A program made the translations under genes and the position numbers. A DNA stretch of 64,000 nucleotides. Source: Luteibaculum sp964627445 (GTDB lineage Bacteria; Bacteroidota; Bacteroidia; Flavobacteriales_D; Luteibaculaceae). The first letter of the stretch is position 1. Every line of letters starts with the position of its first letter. Where the stretch lies: assembly GCA_964627445.1 (NCBI GenBank), contig CAZVJF010000011.1, positions 1 to 64,000 of the forward strand. The letters are read 5' to 3'. The notes under the pieces were generated by a model. That model was not told the origin of the DNA and did not search any database. It was given only the letters and a program-made list of their open reading frames with translations. Positions 17,475 to 26,038 of this stretch are shown piece after piece.

Positions 17475-20400
17475 ATGTTTACTTTTAGGAGTTTGCCTTT
17501 TTTACTCGGCCTTGTTCTCCACCTCAATATAGTTGCTGCTACCAAAACAGCTGCTGCCACGGGAGACTGGAGCAATGCAGCCACTTGGTCGCCCTCTGGT
17601 GTTCCCACCAGTAGCGATGATGTAGTTATTGGTTCTGGGTACACGGTTACGGTAGATGGAGACTACACCTGCGCATCAGTGACGATTAACAACATGGCCG
17701 CTGTTGCGGGCGCTACCGATTCCGAGCTTTTAGTGGATAATGGCCACACACTTACCGTTAGCGGCAATTGCAGTTTAAATACCACTGTTAGCGGCCTCAG
17801 TACCGGCTCTGCCAGTGTACAAGTTCATGGCACGCTCACTATTGGTGGCAATCTCTCACTAAACAACACCTTATTAACGGTTGCGGGTAGTAACACCCTT
17901 GTTGTAGGCAGCAATACCCAATACGGGTCTTTGGTGGTTTCGGGAGACCTTTCGATCTCTAATGGTTTGTTAACCGCATTGGGGGTGTCCAACCTGATTA
18001 CCCTTGGACATGGGGAGATCGATATTGATGGCGACATCACTATGGCAGCTGGTGCTCTAAGTTTATTGAGCACCAATATTGTAACCGCAAACGATGACGG
18101 TAGTTTTAACAACAAAACAAAGATCTTCAAGTATGGTGGCAACCTGATAAATACAAACGATGAGGGACAGCTAACCATTACCGATGGCAACGGCAGTAGC
18201 CCATACGAGTTTTGGTACGATGGCACATCCAGCCAAACCGTAGAAACCGACAACATTACCTACAAGCACCTCTACATAAAAAACTCAGCAGCCGATGTAG
18301 ACCTGGAAGCCTCGCTTACCAACAGCATGGTAGAAGGGAAACTCTACATAGATACCGGAGCCGTTCTCCATTTGGATGCAGCTGGAAAAAACCTGGATGC
18401 CCTGAGTGGAGCCACCGACAAAATCAACATCCTAAACTACGGCACTCTAAAATTAAGCCCGAGTGCATATGCCGATGGCATTCCCCCCAGCACCGTCATT
18501 ACCGCTGAGGCCAACGGCTATGTAGAATTTCACCACCCAACCCTTGGCGTAGCGGAAGATATCGTTCAGGAAAGCATAGATTATCCTATCATACGGCTTA
18601 CCGGACCCGGTACCAAACAATTGGGGAGCACCAGCTTGGATATTGATGATGCCGCACCCAGAGCCAGTAAAATTTGGTTGGAGGAAGGCGTATTTTTGGT
18701 GGATGCCGGAAAAGAAATAACCCTAAACAACAGCTATGGGGTAAAAACCATCCAACTGGATTCCAACACCACCATGCGCATCCATGGCGATTTTTCCACC
18801 CTGGATACCTACTGGGATGTACACCGCGACAACACCATCAATTACAACAGCAACAGCACGCAAACCTTGTATAAACTTACGAGCGATGGCACCACGCGCG
18901 AGCCCTATGGTATTTTACAATTAAACCGCACTTCGGGCAGTTCGGTAAATCGCAATTTGCCCGGATCGGACACCATACAAGTGGCCAACCGCTTAGAAAT
19001 TGAAGACGAAATTGAGTTGATCCTCAACACAGGAAGCTACCTTCAATTGCTATCCAACGCACAGTACACCGCTTACATTACAGAAATAGCATCCAGTGCC
19101 AGCATTACCTATTCGAGCTCGCCTGCGGGCGCATTTGGCGTGCAAAAATATCTGCCACTGCCCTACCGCGCGTATCGCGATATTGCTTCGCCCATACAAA
19201 ACACCACGCTAGCCAGTTGGCTGGATGCTGGGGTAAACATGCGCGGCTTTCCCGGTTCTAGCAGTCCCAGCGCTGGACGCACCACCGTTCATTATTATGA
19301 TGAAACCGTTTTGGATGACCTAGACATTGGCTTCCAAGCGGCAACCAATACGACCAATACGATACACACCTATGATGGCAGCGACTTTGAAATTTCGGCC
19401 TGGCGCATTTTGGACGGAAACAATACAGACACCACCTATGCAGTAACCTTGGAGGATGTGGGCGAGATCTTTACTGGCGACCAAACCTACAAGCTCAACT
19501 TCACCTTCTCCGACACTGGAGCAGACAGCAGAAACGACCACGATGGTTGGAATTTTCTGGGCAACCCCTATGCCGCTCCACTAAACTGGAATGCCATATA
19601 CAACGATGCGAGCAACAGCACCCTGCGCACCAACAACTATATCAGCAGTACCATGTACATCATTGGACAAATAGACCGCTACTGGGAAGACAGCGGCAAC
19701 CCTGGCTTTTATGGTTTTTACAATGCCGCTACTGAAACGGCTTACATTCACGACAGCATTATTCCCGCCTACCAGGGTTTTTGGGTCAAGGCCTATCACC
19801 CTTCATCCAGCTCGGAGCAGTATACCTTAACGGTGAAGGAGAACCACAAATACAATGAGGAGAACTCCGTGTACTACAAATCCAACTCCCAACCCCGAGA
19901 AATTACAGACTTGGCTACCCAACTTATCTTCTCCGCTGGAAGGACTGCAGACCGAATTTTCATACAACCCTTTACCGGAGCAACAGTAGGAAGAGATGCA
20001 CAGTTGGACGTGCCGAAGTTTGGCAATGCCCGAAAAAGCAACCATATGGTAGATTTCTGGGGAGCCAATAAGGACATTCTAAACCTATGGGTAAACGCTG
20101 TTGATTTTAACAAGACTTCAAACGTTGTCATGCCCCTAGCATTAAAGAGTAACCGTGCAGACACCTGCCAACTTCTGTTTAGGAATGTTGCAGCAATAAC
20201 AGAACATCATTGCATCGAGTTGCTCGATACCAAAACGGGAGATCGGCAGTTTATATTCGATAACCAACCGCTAAGTGTTGTGGTTTCGGACAGCATAACA
20301 TCCCGCTATGCCCTAGTTTTTTCAAAGGATCTATCTGTAGTAATGAACACTAAAGACCCTCTTTGCCAGGAAGATACAGGACAAATAATGGTGAGTGGGC

Positions 20401-21041
20401 CAAAAATATTCCACTCCGAGGTTTGGAATGTTTTTCGAAACGACAGCCTTTACGGCCAATATACGTTGGATACCAGTGGCTTTGTAGTAGATGCCCTTGC
20501 TGGAAATTACCGCCTTGTAAATACGCTTGGTTTTGCAGCATGTGGCAATAACGCTGTATATACTACCGTGTCCGATGCCCCAGAAGTGCGCGCTCAGTTT
20601 AGTTCCTCCGCAGAACTCATTGCGGGTAAGGAAATTGCTTTTTGGCCTGAGCAAAGTGGCAATGACCGCTACTTGTGGCAGGTACAAGGAGTGGAATACA
20701 CGAACCCCGTTTTGCAACTTACGGTACCCCATAATGAAGACAGTTTGCACGTGCGGCTTGAAACCCAGGTAGCGCAATGCACAAAAGAACAAACCCAAAG
20801 TTTTGTTATTCAGCAGACAACAGACATAGACAACCTAAAAAACACTTTAGCTCCCCATTACGTAGTTAAAAACAAATATATCTCTTGGCAAGAGCAAGTA
20901 AATACAGTTCGTATCTTTGACTTGTCTGGAAAAAAAATAGACGAAATTACCCATACCAATACCGCCCCTTTACACCATGGAACCTACCTGTACTGCTTTA
21001 ACCAAACTTGCATTACGATTTACGCTAATCTTGGGGATTAG
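17475..21041 (+). CDS. Giant secreted surface protein, paralogue 2
   Basis: The protein has 1188 residues with an N-terminal signal peptide (FLLGLVLHLNIVAA, cleavage near residue 21). The same architecture as paralogue 1 is visible: ATGDWSNAATWSP with SSDDVVIGSG at the N-terminus, beta-rich repeats, then the shared middle block (LPYRAYRDIASP at about 562, NMRGFPGSSSPSAGRTTV, DGWNFLGNPYAAPLNWN, QGFWVKAYH). The C-terminal third diverges and has no clear PKD domain. The end (VRIFDLSGKKIDE, then HHGTYLY) resembles a degenerate type IX sorting domain. It has no C-terminal membrane tail, so it is not an obvious exosortase substrate. Its 3' end overlaps the small cysteine-rich gene by 65 bases. Confidence 0.85.
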   Translation: MFTFRSLPFLLGLVLHLNIVAATKTAAATGDWSNAATWSPSGVPTSSDDVVIGSGYTVTVDGDYTCASVTINNMAAVAGATDSELLVDNGHTLTVSGNCSLNTTVSGLSTGSASVQVHGTLTIGGNLSLNNTLLTVAGSNTLVVGSNTQYGSLVVSGDLSISNGLLTALGVSNLITLGHGEIDIDGDITMAAGALSLLSTNIVTANDDGSFNNKTKIFKYGGNLINTNDEGQLTITDGNGSSPYEFWYDGTSSQTVETDNITYKHLYIKNSAADVDLEASLTNSMVEGKLYIDTGAVLHLDAAGKNLDALSGATDKINILNYGTLKLSPSAYADGIPPSTVITAEANGYVEFHHPTLGVAEDIVQESIDYPIIRLTGPGTKQLGSTSLDIDDAAPRASKIWLEEGVFLVDAGKEITLNNSYGVKTIQLDSNTTMRIHGDFSTLDTYWDVHRDNTINYNSNSTQTLYKLTSDGTTREPYGILQLNRTSGSSVNRNLPGSDTIQVANRLEIEDEIELILNTGSYLQLLSNAQYTAYITEIASSASITYSSSPAGAFGVQKYLPLPYRAYRDIASPIQNTTLASWLDAGVNMRGFPGSSSPSAGRTTVHYYDETVLDDLDIGFQAATNTTNTIHTYDGSDFEISAWRILDGNNTDTTYAVTLEDVGEIFTGDQTYKLNFTFSDTGADSRNDHDGWNFLGNPYAAPLNWNAIYNDASNSTLRTNNYISSTMYIIGQIDRYWEDSGNPGFYGFYNAATETAYIHDSIIPAYQGFWVKAYHPSSSSEQYTLTVKENHKYNEENSVYYKSNSQPREITDLATQLIFSAGRTADRIFIQPFTGATVGRDAQLDVPKFGNARKSNHMVDFWGANKDILNLWVNAVDFNKTSNVVMPLALKSNRADTCQLLFRNVAAITEHHCIELLDTKTGDRQFIFDNQPLSVVVSDSITSRYALVFSKDLSVVMNTKDPLCQEDTGQIMVSGPKIFHSEVWNVFRNDSLYGQYTLDTSGFVVDALAGNYRLVNTLGFAACGNNAVYTTVSDAPEVRAQFSSSAELIAGKEIAFWPEQSGNDRYLWQVQGVEYTNPVLQLTVPHNEDSLHVRLETQVAQCTKEQTQSFVIQQTTDIDNLKNTLAPHYVVKNKYISWQEQVNTVRIFDLSGKKIDEITHTNTAPLHHGTYLYCFNQTCITIYANLGD

Positions 21042-21360
21042 CCTTTTTGGAGGAAATGTTTTTGGGCAGCCTGTGCAAGACGATTGCAGCACATGCACCG
21101 GTGGTAACACCTGTTTTTGTTGTGATGATGCTGATCCCGCATGTGATTGTGCTCCTGAATCAGGAGATCCATCCCCAGGTAATAACAGCTGTGATTATGC
21201 CGGTCTAACTACACCAGTTTGTGCAGCCGATGAAGGAGAAGCAGAACAATTTTGCAACAATCAGTACAATCCCATACCCTTAAATAGAAACCTAGTTCTT
21301 CTTATTCTCATGGGTGCGGGCGCTATATACATTTCCCGAAAATCTTTAGGTCTTGCCTAA
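20977..21360 (+). CDS. Small cysteine-rich secreted protein with exosortase-type C-terminal tail
   Basis: The protein has 127 residues: a signal peptide (LALRFTLILGISLFGGNVFG), then about 60 acidic residues holding ten cysteines (DDCSTC, TCFCCDD, ACDCAP), then a tail of NPIPLN, a hydrophobic helix (LVLLILMGAGAIYI) and basic SRK. That tripartite tail (proline motif, helix, basic end) is the plan of exosortase sorting signals. XrtF starts inside its stop region, so it is the evident candidate substrate of that enzyme. The start at 20977 overlaps paralogue 2. The only later in-frame alternative seen, a TTG at 21031, would cut the signal peptide. Function is unknown, and a metal-binding or disulfide-rich module is possible. 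Confidence 0.75.
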   Translation: MEPTCTALTKLALRFTLILGISLFGGNVFGQPVQDDCSTCTGGNTCFCCDDADPACDCAPESGDPSPGNNSCDYAGLTTPVCAADEGEAEQFCNNQYNPIPLNRNLVLLILMGAGAIYISRKSLGLA

Positions 21361-21871
21361 AAAAGCGCTCACCTTTATCGCTATTCTCATCGGAGTTGGT
21401 GCTTTGTACTTACTCATCGACCACTTTTATGGTCGGGAGATTCACCACTTTCTAATGGAAACGGTTACCTACCAGTCGGTGGGTATCATGAACTTTTTTG
21501 GTCTGCCCGCAGAGCTTTCCAACTACGCAGGTATCGTTAACGCCATCACGTACAAAAACAGTCCCATTTTACGGGTCATGGATGGCTGCGATGGCATGGA
21601 TTTGTTGGCGGTTTACTTTGCTTTTGCTGTGGCGCTTCCCGGCCCTTGGAAACACAAGCTTTGGTACGTGCCGCTTGGGCTTTTAGCCGTGCATGCCTTT
21701 AATTTAGTACGCGTAATGGTGTTGGTGGTGCTGGCTGCGTACGACAAATCGGTTATGGAGTTCAACCACAAGTACACCTTTATTGTGTTGGTATATGGCT
21801 TTGTCTTCCTACTTTGGTATCTCTGGATTAAGAAATTTACCATTCCCCATGCCCGCACCCAAGTGGCTTAA
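21353..21871 (+). CDS. xrtF: Exosortase family protein XrtF
   Basis: This 172-residue polytopic inner-membrane transpeptidase-like enzyme cleaves C-terminal sorting tails and is thought to hand the protein to a cell-surface anchor. The triad expected of exosortases is present: cysteine in VMDGCDGMDLLAVY (about 79), arginine in FNLVRVMVLVVLA (about 120) and histidine in FNHKYTFIVLVYG (about 138). The start is a TTG at 21353, overlapping the preceding stop by eight bases. Later ATG codons would delete the first membrane helix (LTFIAILIGVGALYLLI). Tight overlap with both neighbours implies one co-translated unit. Confidence 0.9.
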   Translation: MPKKALTFIAILIGVGALYLLIDHFYGREIHHFLMETVTYQSVGIMNFFGLPAELSNYAGIVNAITYKNSPILRVMDGCDGMDLLAVYFAFAVALPGPWKHKLWYVPLGLLAVHAFNLVRVMVLVVLAAYDKSVMEFNHKYTFIVLVYGFVFLLWYLWIKKFTIPHARTQVA

Positions 21872-22316
21872 GATTACCCTGCTTGCCCTCGTGTATATTT
21901 TGCTGGGCTATGTGCGGCACGTTCTTATCCTCCACGCAAATATTGCGTCTTCCAACCAAAGTATTGAGTTTTCACAAGAGTATTACCCCGCTTTAAAACA
22001 AGCGTTTCAGCAATTTTATTTCTCGGCTGGAGCTATAGAAAACCTGCTCCAAGTTTTCTTTTTAGTCGTGTACTGGCTCTTGGGCATCGCTACCCTGCGT
22101 TGGCTGCAAATAGGAAACATCCGTTGGTTTCAATGGGGTTTCCCTGCGGTAGCCGTAGTGTTGTTTGTTCTGGCCACCGCAACCGGTATAATGCAACAAT
22201 TTAGCTTAAACAGCTTGCTGCGCTCGGTTTTTGTAAAGCTGCAATCGCCCCTACCCATTTTAATTTTTATCCTCATAGTAAAGGCGGGGATGTTGACGGG
22301 TAAGACGAGGGATTAG
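21849..22316 (+). CDS. Exosortase F-associated membrane protein
   Basis: The protein has 155 residues with several predicted membrane helices (ITLLALVYILLGYVRHVLI near the N-terminus, VFFLVVYWLLGIATLRWL, FPAVAVVLFVLATATG, and a C-terminal helix ending in KTRD). Position, size and topology match the family routinely found beside xrtF in flavobacteria, and its exact role is not known. The start at 21849 (MPAPKWLK) is preferred over the longer frame opening at 21783, which lies deep inside xrtF. The overlap with xrtF is 23 bases. It ends the module, and a repeat region follows. Confidence 0.82.
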   Translation: MPAPKWLKITLLALVYILLGYVRHVLILHANIASSNQSIEFSQEYYPALKQAFQQFYFSAGAIENLLQVFFLVVYWLLGIATLRWLQIGNIRWFQWGFPAVAVVLFVLATATGIMQQFSLNSLLRSVFVKLQSPLPILIFILIVKAGMLTGKTRD

Positions 22317-23404
22317 ATGGTCGGTTCAATGACTTTTTGATTGTGTTCGAAGCGTTGCGCTGCTTCAGGAGTTTTCTGCTAGGGGCGACCATTTCCCCCT
22401 AACGAAGGGGGATAAAGGCGGATGATTTCTACAAGAAAAAAGATACAGCTCTGTTCCTCGAGTGCTTCTTGCAAGAAGAAGTGTATCGAGAGGAACGAGG
22501 GCAGGGCTTCATATTGTTTTTTATCCAGAATCGATTGAGATTCCTTACCTCGTCAAGCTCGGCACATCGCGTACCTCGGAATGACAGCGCGCTTTGCTCT
22601 TAGTTTCTAGCTTCGATTCTCTTGCTTCCTGCTTCAAGCTTGGCCCTTTAAGCTAATTTCCTCCCCCTTGCCCCCTCCATGAGGGGGATACGCTTTGCGC
22701 CTTGGCGGCTTTGCGTGATATTAAAAACCGTTTTAATGCTATTCGCAACGCGTTATTCTAAAAGTCTTTAGATAATGCCCGTAGCGTCATAAGCGTGAAG
22801 AATGTCCAACCTGTAAATTACATCTCGACTCTACTGACGCAAAGGTCAGCATCCCAGGACGCTCCATGACCAGTGCTGCTTTCCGCTTTTAGCTCTACAT
22901 TATCAGCTTTCAGCTTCCGCTTTCCACCTAATTGCTTTGCCCTTGGCGGCTTTGCGTGATATTACGGTTTTCTGCTCTGCGCAAGGCGTCATTCAGACGA
23001 AGGAAGAATCTCATTAAGCCACTAAGGGTCAAGATATTACTGTTTTTATAGATTCTTCGTACCTCGAAATGAAATTACGCGTTGCCCTTAGTGGCTCGCT
23101 TCCCTATTACACATTCCACCTTGGCCCTTTTAGCTTAGCGCTTTAAGCTTTGAGCTTCCAGCTTCGTGCTTTCACCTTCTCACCTTTTCAACTACTCAAC
23201 TTCTCATCACTCATTCCTCATCCTCCCATAGCATTACACGCCTCCCCCCTTTCTATTCCCCCAAATTGCAAGGATCTACACCCTCAACACCCCTTAAGCA
23301 CAGGTTCTGTTTTTAAGCTTCCAGGAAACTTTCCACGGGCCAAACGAACTTTTTATTGGCAAAACCATTGCATACCGTAAATTCGGGCCATTATTTGGAA
23401 ACGT
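22317..23404. repeat. Repeat-filled region separating the exosortase locus from glyA
   Basis: About 1.1 kb without a supported gene. It includes a dispersed hairpin identical in its 44 bases to that at 11-54 (22453-22496), the 'ctttgcgccttggcggcttt' block near 22692 and 22933 (one change), the 934-type element at 22821-22880, and 'gtcattctgaa'-like blocks. The region 23100-23230 is C/T-rich. The last 50 bases hold the glyA promoter. No such repeats were recognised after this point in the window. Confidence 0.82.
23356..23385 (+). promoter_or_regulatory. Putative glyA promoter
   Basis: TTG at 23356-23358, a 19-base spacer, and TAAATTCG at 23378-23385, a one-mismatch form of the Bacteroidota TAnnTTTG box. 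The predicted transcript would begin about 13 bases before the glyA start. Confidence 0.45.
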
Positions 23405-24679
23405 ATGCAAAGAGATACCGCCATTTTTGATTTAATCAGCCAAGAAAAAGATCGTCAACTCAAAGGCGTAGAGCTGATTGCATCTGAGAATTTTGTCTCC
23501 GATGCGGTGCTGGAAGCCATGGGCTCTGTCCTCACCAACAAATATGCAGAAGGCTTACCCAAAAAGCGCTACTACGGTGGCTGCGAAGTGGTAGATGAAG
23601 TAGAGCAATTGGCCATAGACCGCGTTAAAGAACTCTTTGGTGCCGCTTGGGCCAATGTGCAACCGCACTCGGGCGCACAAGCCAATGCAGCAGTAATGCT
23701 GGCATGTCTTAAGCCGGGCGATAAAATTTTAGGCTTCGACCTTTCGCATGGCGGACACCTAACCCATGGTTCCACCGTAAACTTTAGCGGAAAGCTATAT
23801 GAACCTCACTTTTACGGGGTAGAGAAAGAAACCGGACTAATCGATTTTGATAAAGTAGCTACCAAAGCCCGAGAAGTACAACCCAAAATGATTATCTGTG
23901 GAGCCAGTGCTTACTCCAGAGATTGGGACTACGAAAGACTGCGCAGCATTGCCGATGAAGTAGGCGCTATTTTACTGGCCGATATTTCGCACCCTTCTGG
24001 GCTTATTGCAAAAAAACTCCTCAACGATCCGCTGCCCCACTGCCATATTGTAACTACCACTACGCACAAAACCCTACGCGGACCTCGCGGTGGCTTGATT
24101 ATGATGGGCAAAGATTTCGAGAACCCGTTTGGAATCACCACGGCCAAAGGTACGGTGCGTAAAATGTCGTCCTTGCTAGATTCTGCCGTGTTCCCGGGAA
24201 CCCAGGGCGGACCACTAGAGCACGTTATAGCTGCTAAAGCCGTTGCCTTTGGCGAGGCGCTGCAACCCGAATTTGAGGCCTACGCAAAACAGGTTATTAA
24301 AAATGCTGGTGTTTTAGCAGAAACACTGGTGGAAAAAGGCTTTGGTGTTATTTCCAAGGGTACCGAAAACCACTCCATGCTTATCGATTTAAGAAACAAA
24401 GGCGTAACCGGCAAAGAGGCCGAGGCGGTATTGGGAGCGGTAGATATTACGGTAAACAAAAACATGGTTCCTTTTGATACGGAATCGCCTTTTGTAACTT
24501 CGGGGCTGCGTTTGGGAACGGCTGCCGTGACCACACGCGGATTAACCGAAGAGCACATGAAAACCATCGCTGGCTGGATTAATGATGCTATTGAACAGCG
24601 CGAAACGCCCGAAGCATTAGCCAGTATTAAGAAAGAAGTAAACACCCTAATGGGAAGTTTTCCATTGTTTAAAGCATAG
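23405..24679 (+). CDS. glyA: Serine hydroxymethyltransferase
   Basis: This 424-residue PLP enzyme interconverts serine and glycine while loading tetrahydrofolate with a one-carbon unit. It shows the N-terminal ELIASENFVS (about 23), NKYAEGLPKKRYYGG (about 46), the PHSGAQANAAVM loop (about 86), and TTTHKTLRGPRGG (about 218), in which the lysine forms the PLP aldimine. Length is standard. The gene starts immediately after the last dispersed repeat region and is followed 12 bases later by fahA on the same strand. Confidence 0.97.
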   Translation: MQRDTAIFDLISQEKDRQLKGVELIASENFVSDAVLEAMGSVLTNKYAEGLPKKRYYGGCEVVDEVEQLAIDRVKELFGAAWANVQPHSGAQANAAVMLACLKPGDKILGFDLSHGGHLTHGSTVNFSGKLYEPHFYGVEKETGLIDFDKVATKAREVQPKMIICGASAYSRDWDYERLRSIADEVGAILLADISHPSGLIAKKLLNDPLPHCHIVTTTTHKTLRGPRGGLIMMGKDFENPFGITTAKGTVRKMSSLLDSAVFPGTQGGPLEHVIAAKAVAFGEALQPEFEAYAKQVIKNAGVLAETLVEKGFGVISKGTENHSMLIDLRNKGVTGKEAEAVLGAVDITVNKNMVPFDTESPFVTSGLRLGTAAVTTRGLTEEHMKTIAGWINDAIEQRETPEALASIKKEVNTLMGSFPLFKA

Positions 24680-24691
24680 CCATAACCCTTT

Positions 24692-25963
24692 ATGATTAGA
24701 GCCAACGATCCCAACAGAAAATCTTGGGTGGAAGTACCCGAAAACTCGGACTTCCCCATTCAAAACTTGCCTTTTGGCGTATTTAAAACCGATTTATTGG
24801 AGCCGCGTGTAGGCGTAGCCATTGGAGACAAGGTTTTGGATTTATACTCCTTAGCCATTTTGGGCTATCTTAAAAATCAGCCTTTTGAGATGGATGCCTA
24901 CCTATCCGACAGCCTCAACAATCTCATCAGCTACGGTAAGAAAACGGTACGCGAGCTGCGCAATCACATCTCCGACTTATTGGAGGTTGGAAATGAGGAG
25001 TTGCAAAAGCAGGATGTGCACATTAACCAAGTCTTTTTTGACCAGAAAGATGTGGAAATGCTACTTCCGGTAAACGTAGGCGATTACACCGATTTTTATT
25101 CCAGCCGCGACCATGCTACCAACGTAGGCACCATGTTCCGCGATCCAGACAATGCCTTGCTGCCCAACTGGTTGCACATACCGGTAGGATACCACGGTAG
25201 AGCCAGCTCCATCATTGTATCGGGACAGGAAATTAAGCGTCCCAAAGGACAAACTCGTCCAGACCCCGAAGCGCCTCCAGTTTTTGGTCCTTGCAAATTG
25301 CTTGACTTTGAGCTGGAAATGGCCTTTGTAACCTTTGATGGGAAAGAGCTTGGGAAATCCATATCCACCAAAGAAGCGGAAGATTACATCTTTGGAATGT
25401 GCCTGTTTAACGACTGGAGTGCACGCGACATTCAGAAGTGGGAATACGTACCCTTAGGGCCATTCTTAGCTAAAAACTTTGCATCCTCTATATCTCCTTG
25501 GATTGTAACCTTAGATGCGCTGGAGCCCTTTAAAATACCGGGTCCAGAACAAGACCCTAAAGTACTTCCATACTTAGAGTACGAAGGCGACAAGCACTAC
25601 GATATTAACCTGGAAGTGGCCATACAGCCCGAAGGTGGAGAAGATAGCACGGTGTGCCACTCTAACTTTAAGCACATGTACTGGAATATGGCGCAGCAAC
25701 TAGCGCACCACACCGTTAACGGCTGCAACGTGCGCACGGGAGACATGATGGCATCCGGAACCATATCGGGTCCTGAGCGTGAATCTTACGGTTCTATGCT
25801 AGAGCTTTCTTGGCGCGGTACCAACCCCGTGAAACTTAGCGATGGCTCGGAGCGCAAGTTTATCCAAGACCACGACACCGTAGTTATGAAAGGACATTGC
25901 GCAAAAGACGGTGTTCGCGTTGGTTTTGGCGAGGTACGCACTAAGGTGAATCCTGCGGAGTAA
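24692..25963 (+). CDS. fahA: Fumarylacetoacetase
   Basis: This 423-residue enzyme is the last of the tyrosine/homogentisate degradation pathway, splitting fumarylacetoacetate into fumarate and acetoacetate. Family features are the N-terminal domain with LPFGVF (about 28), then the metal and active-site region DFYSSRDHATNVG (about 132), VPVGYHGRASSI-type sequence (about 160), ELEMAFV (about 208), NDWSARDIQKWEYVPLGPF (about 239) and SGTISGPE (about 352). It lies 12 bases after glyA and is followed by a strong hairpin terminator. No other homogentisate pathway gene is nearby. Confidence 0.96.
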   Translation: MIRANDPNRKSWVEVPENSDFPIQNLPFGVFKTDLLEPRVGVAIGDKVLDLYSLAILGYLKNQPFEMDAYLSDSLNNLISYGKKTVRELRNHISDLLEVGNEELQKQDVHINQVFFDQKDVEMLLPVNVGDYTDFYSSRDHATNVGTMFRDPDNALLPNWLHIPVGYHGRASSIIVSGQEIKRPKGQTRPDPEAPPVFGPCKLLDFELEMAFVTFDGKELGKSISTKEAEDYIFGMCLFNDWSARDIQKWEYVPLGPFLAKNFASSISPWIVTLDALEPFKIPGPEQDPKVLPYLEYEGDKHYDINLEVAIQPEGGEDSTVCHSNFKHMYWNMAQQLAHHTVNGCNVRTGDMMASGTISGPERESYGSMLELSWRGTNPVKLSDGSERKFIQDHDTVVMKGHCAKDGVRVGFGEVRTKVNPAE

Positions 25964-25984
25964 AAAAAATTACACCAACACGTT

Positions 25985-26014
25985 AAAAAGGCTGCGCATT
26001 GCGTGGCCTTTTTT
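25985..26014 (+). terminator. Rho-independent terminator after fahA
   Basis: AAAAAGGC, TG, CGC, loop ATT, GCG, TG, GCC and a run of six T form a continuous stem (with G-U pairs at the TG steps) ending in the T-run. It lies 22 bases after the fahA stop. The position argues against extending the next gene upstream of 26039. Confidence 0.8.
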
Positions 26015-26038
26015 GTTGGAAAAAGTATTTTAGGAGGC

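Noticed and set aside
22317..23404. A tRNA or other structured RNA in the long gap
   Set aside because: No cloverleaf-like arrangement or CCA end was found; the hairpins are copies of the dispersed repeat.
26003..26038. Longer start for relA/spoT
   Set aside because: It begins inside the fahA terminator hairpin, while 26039 is preceded by AGGAGG.
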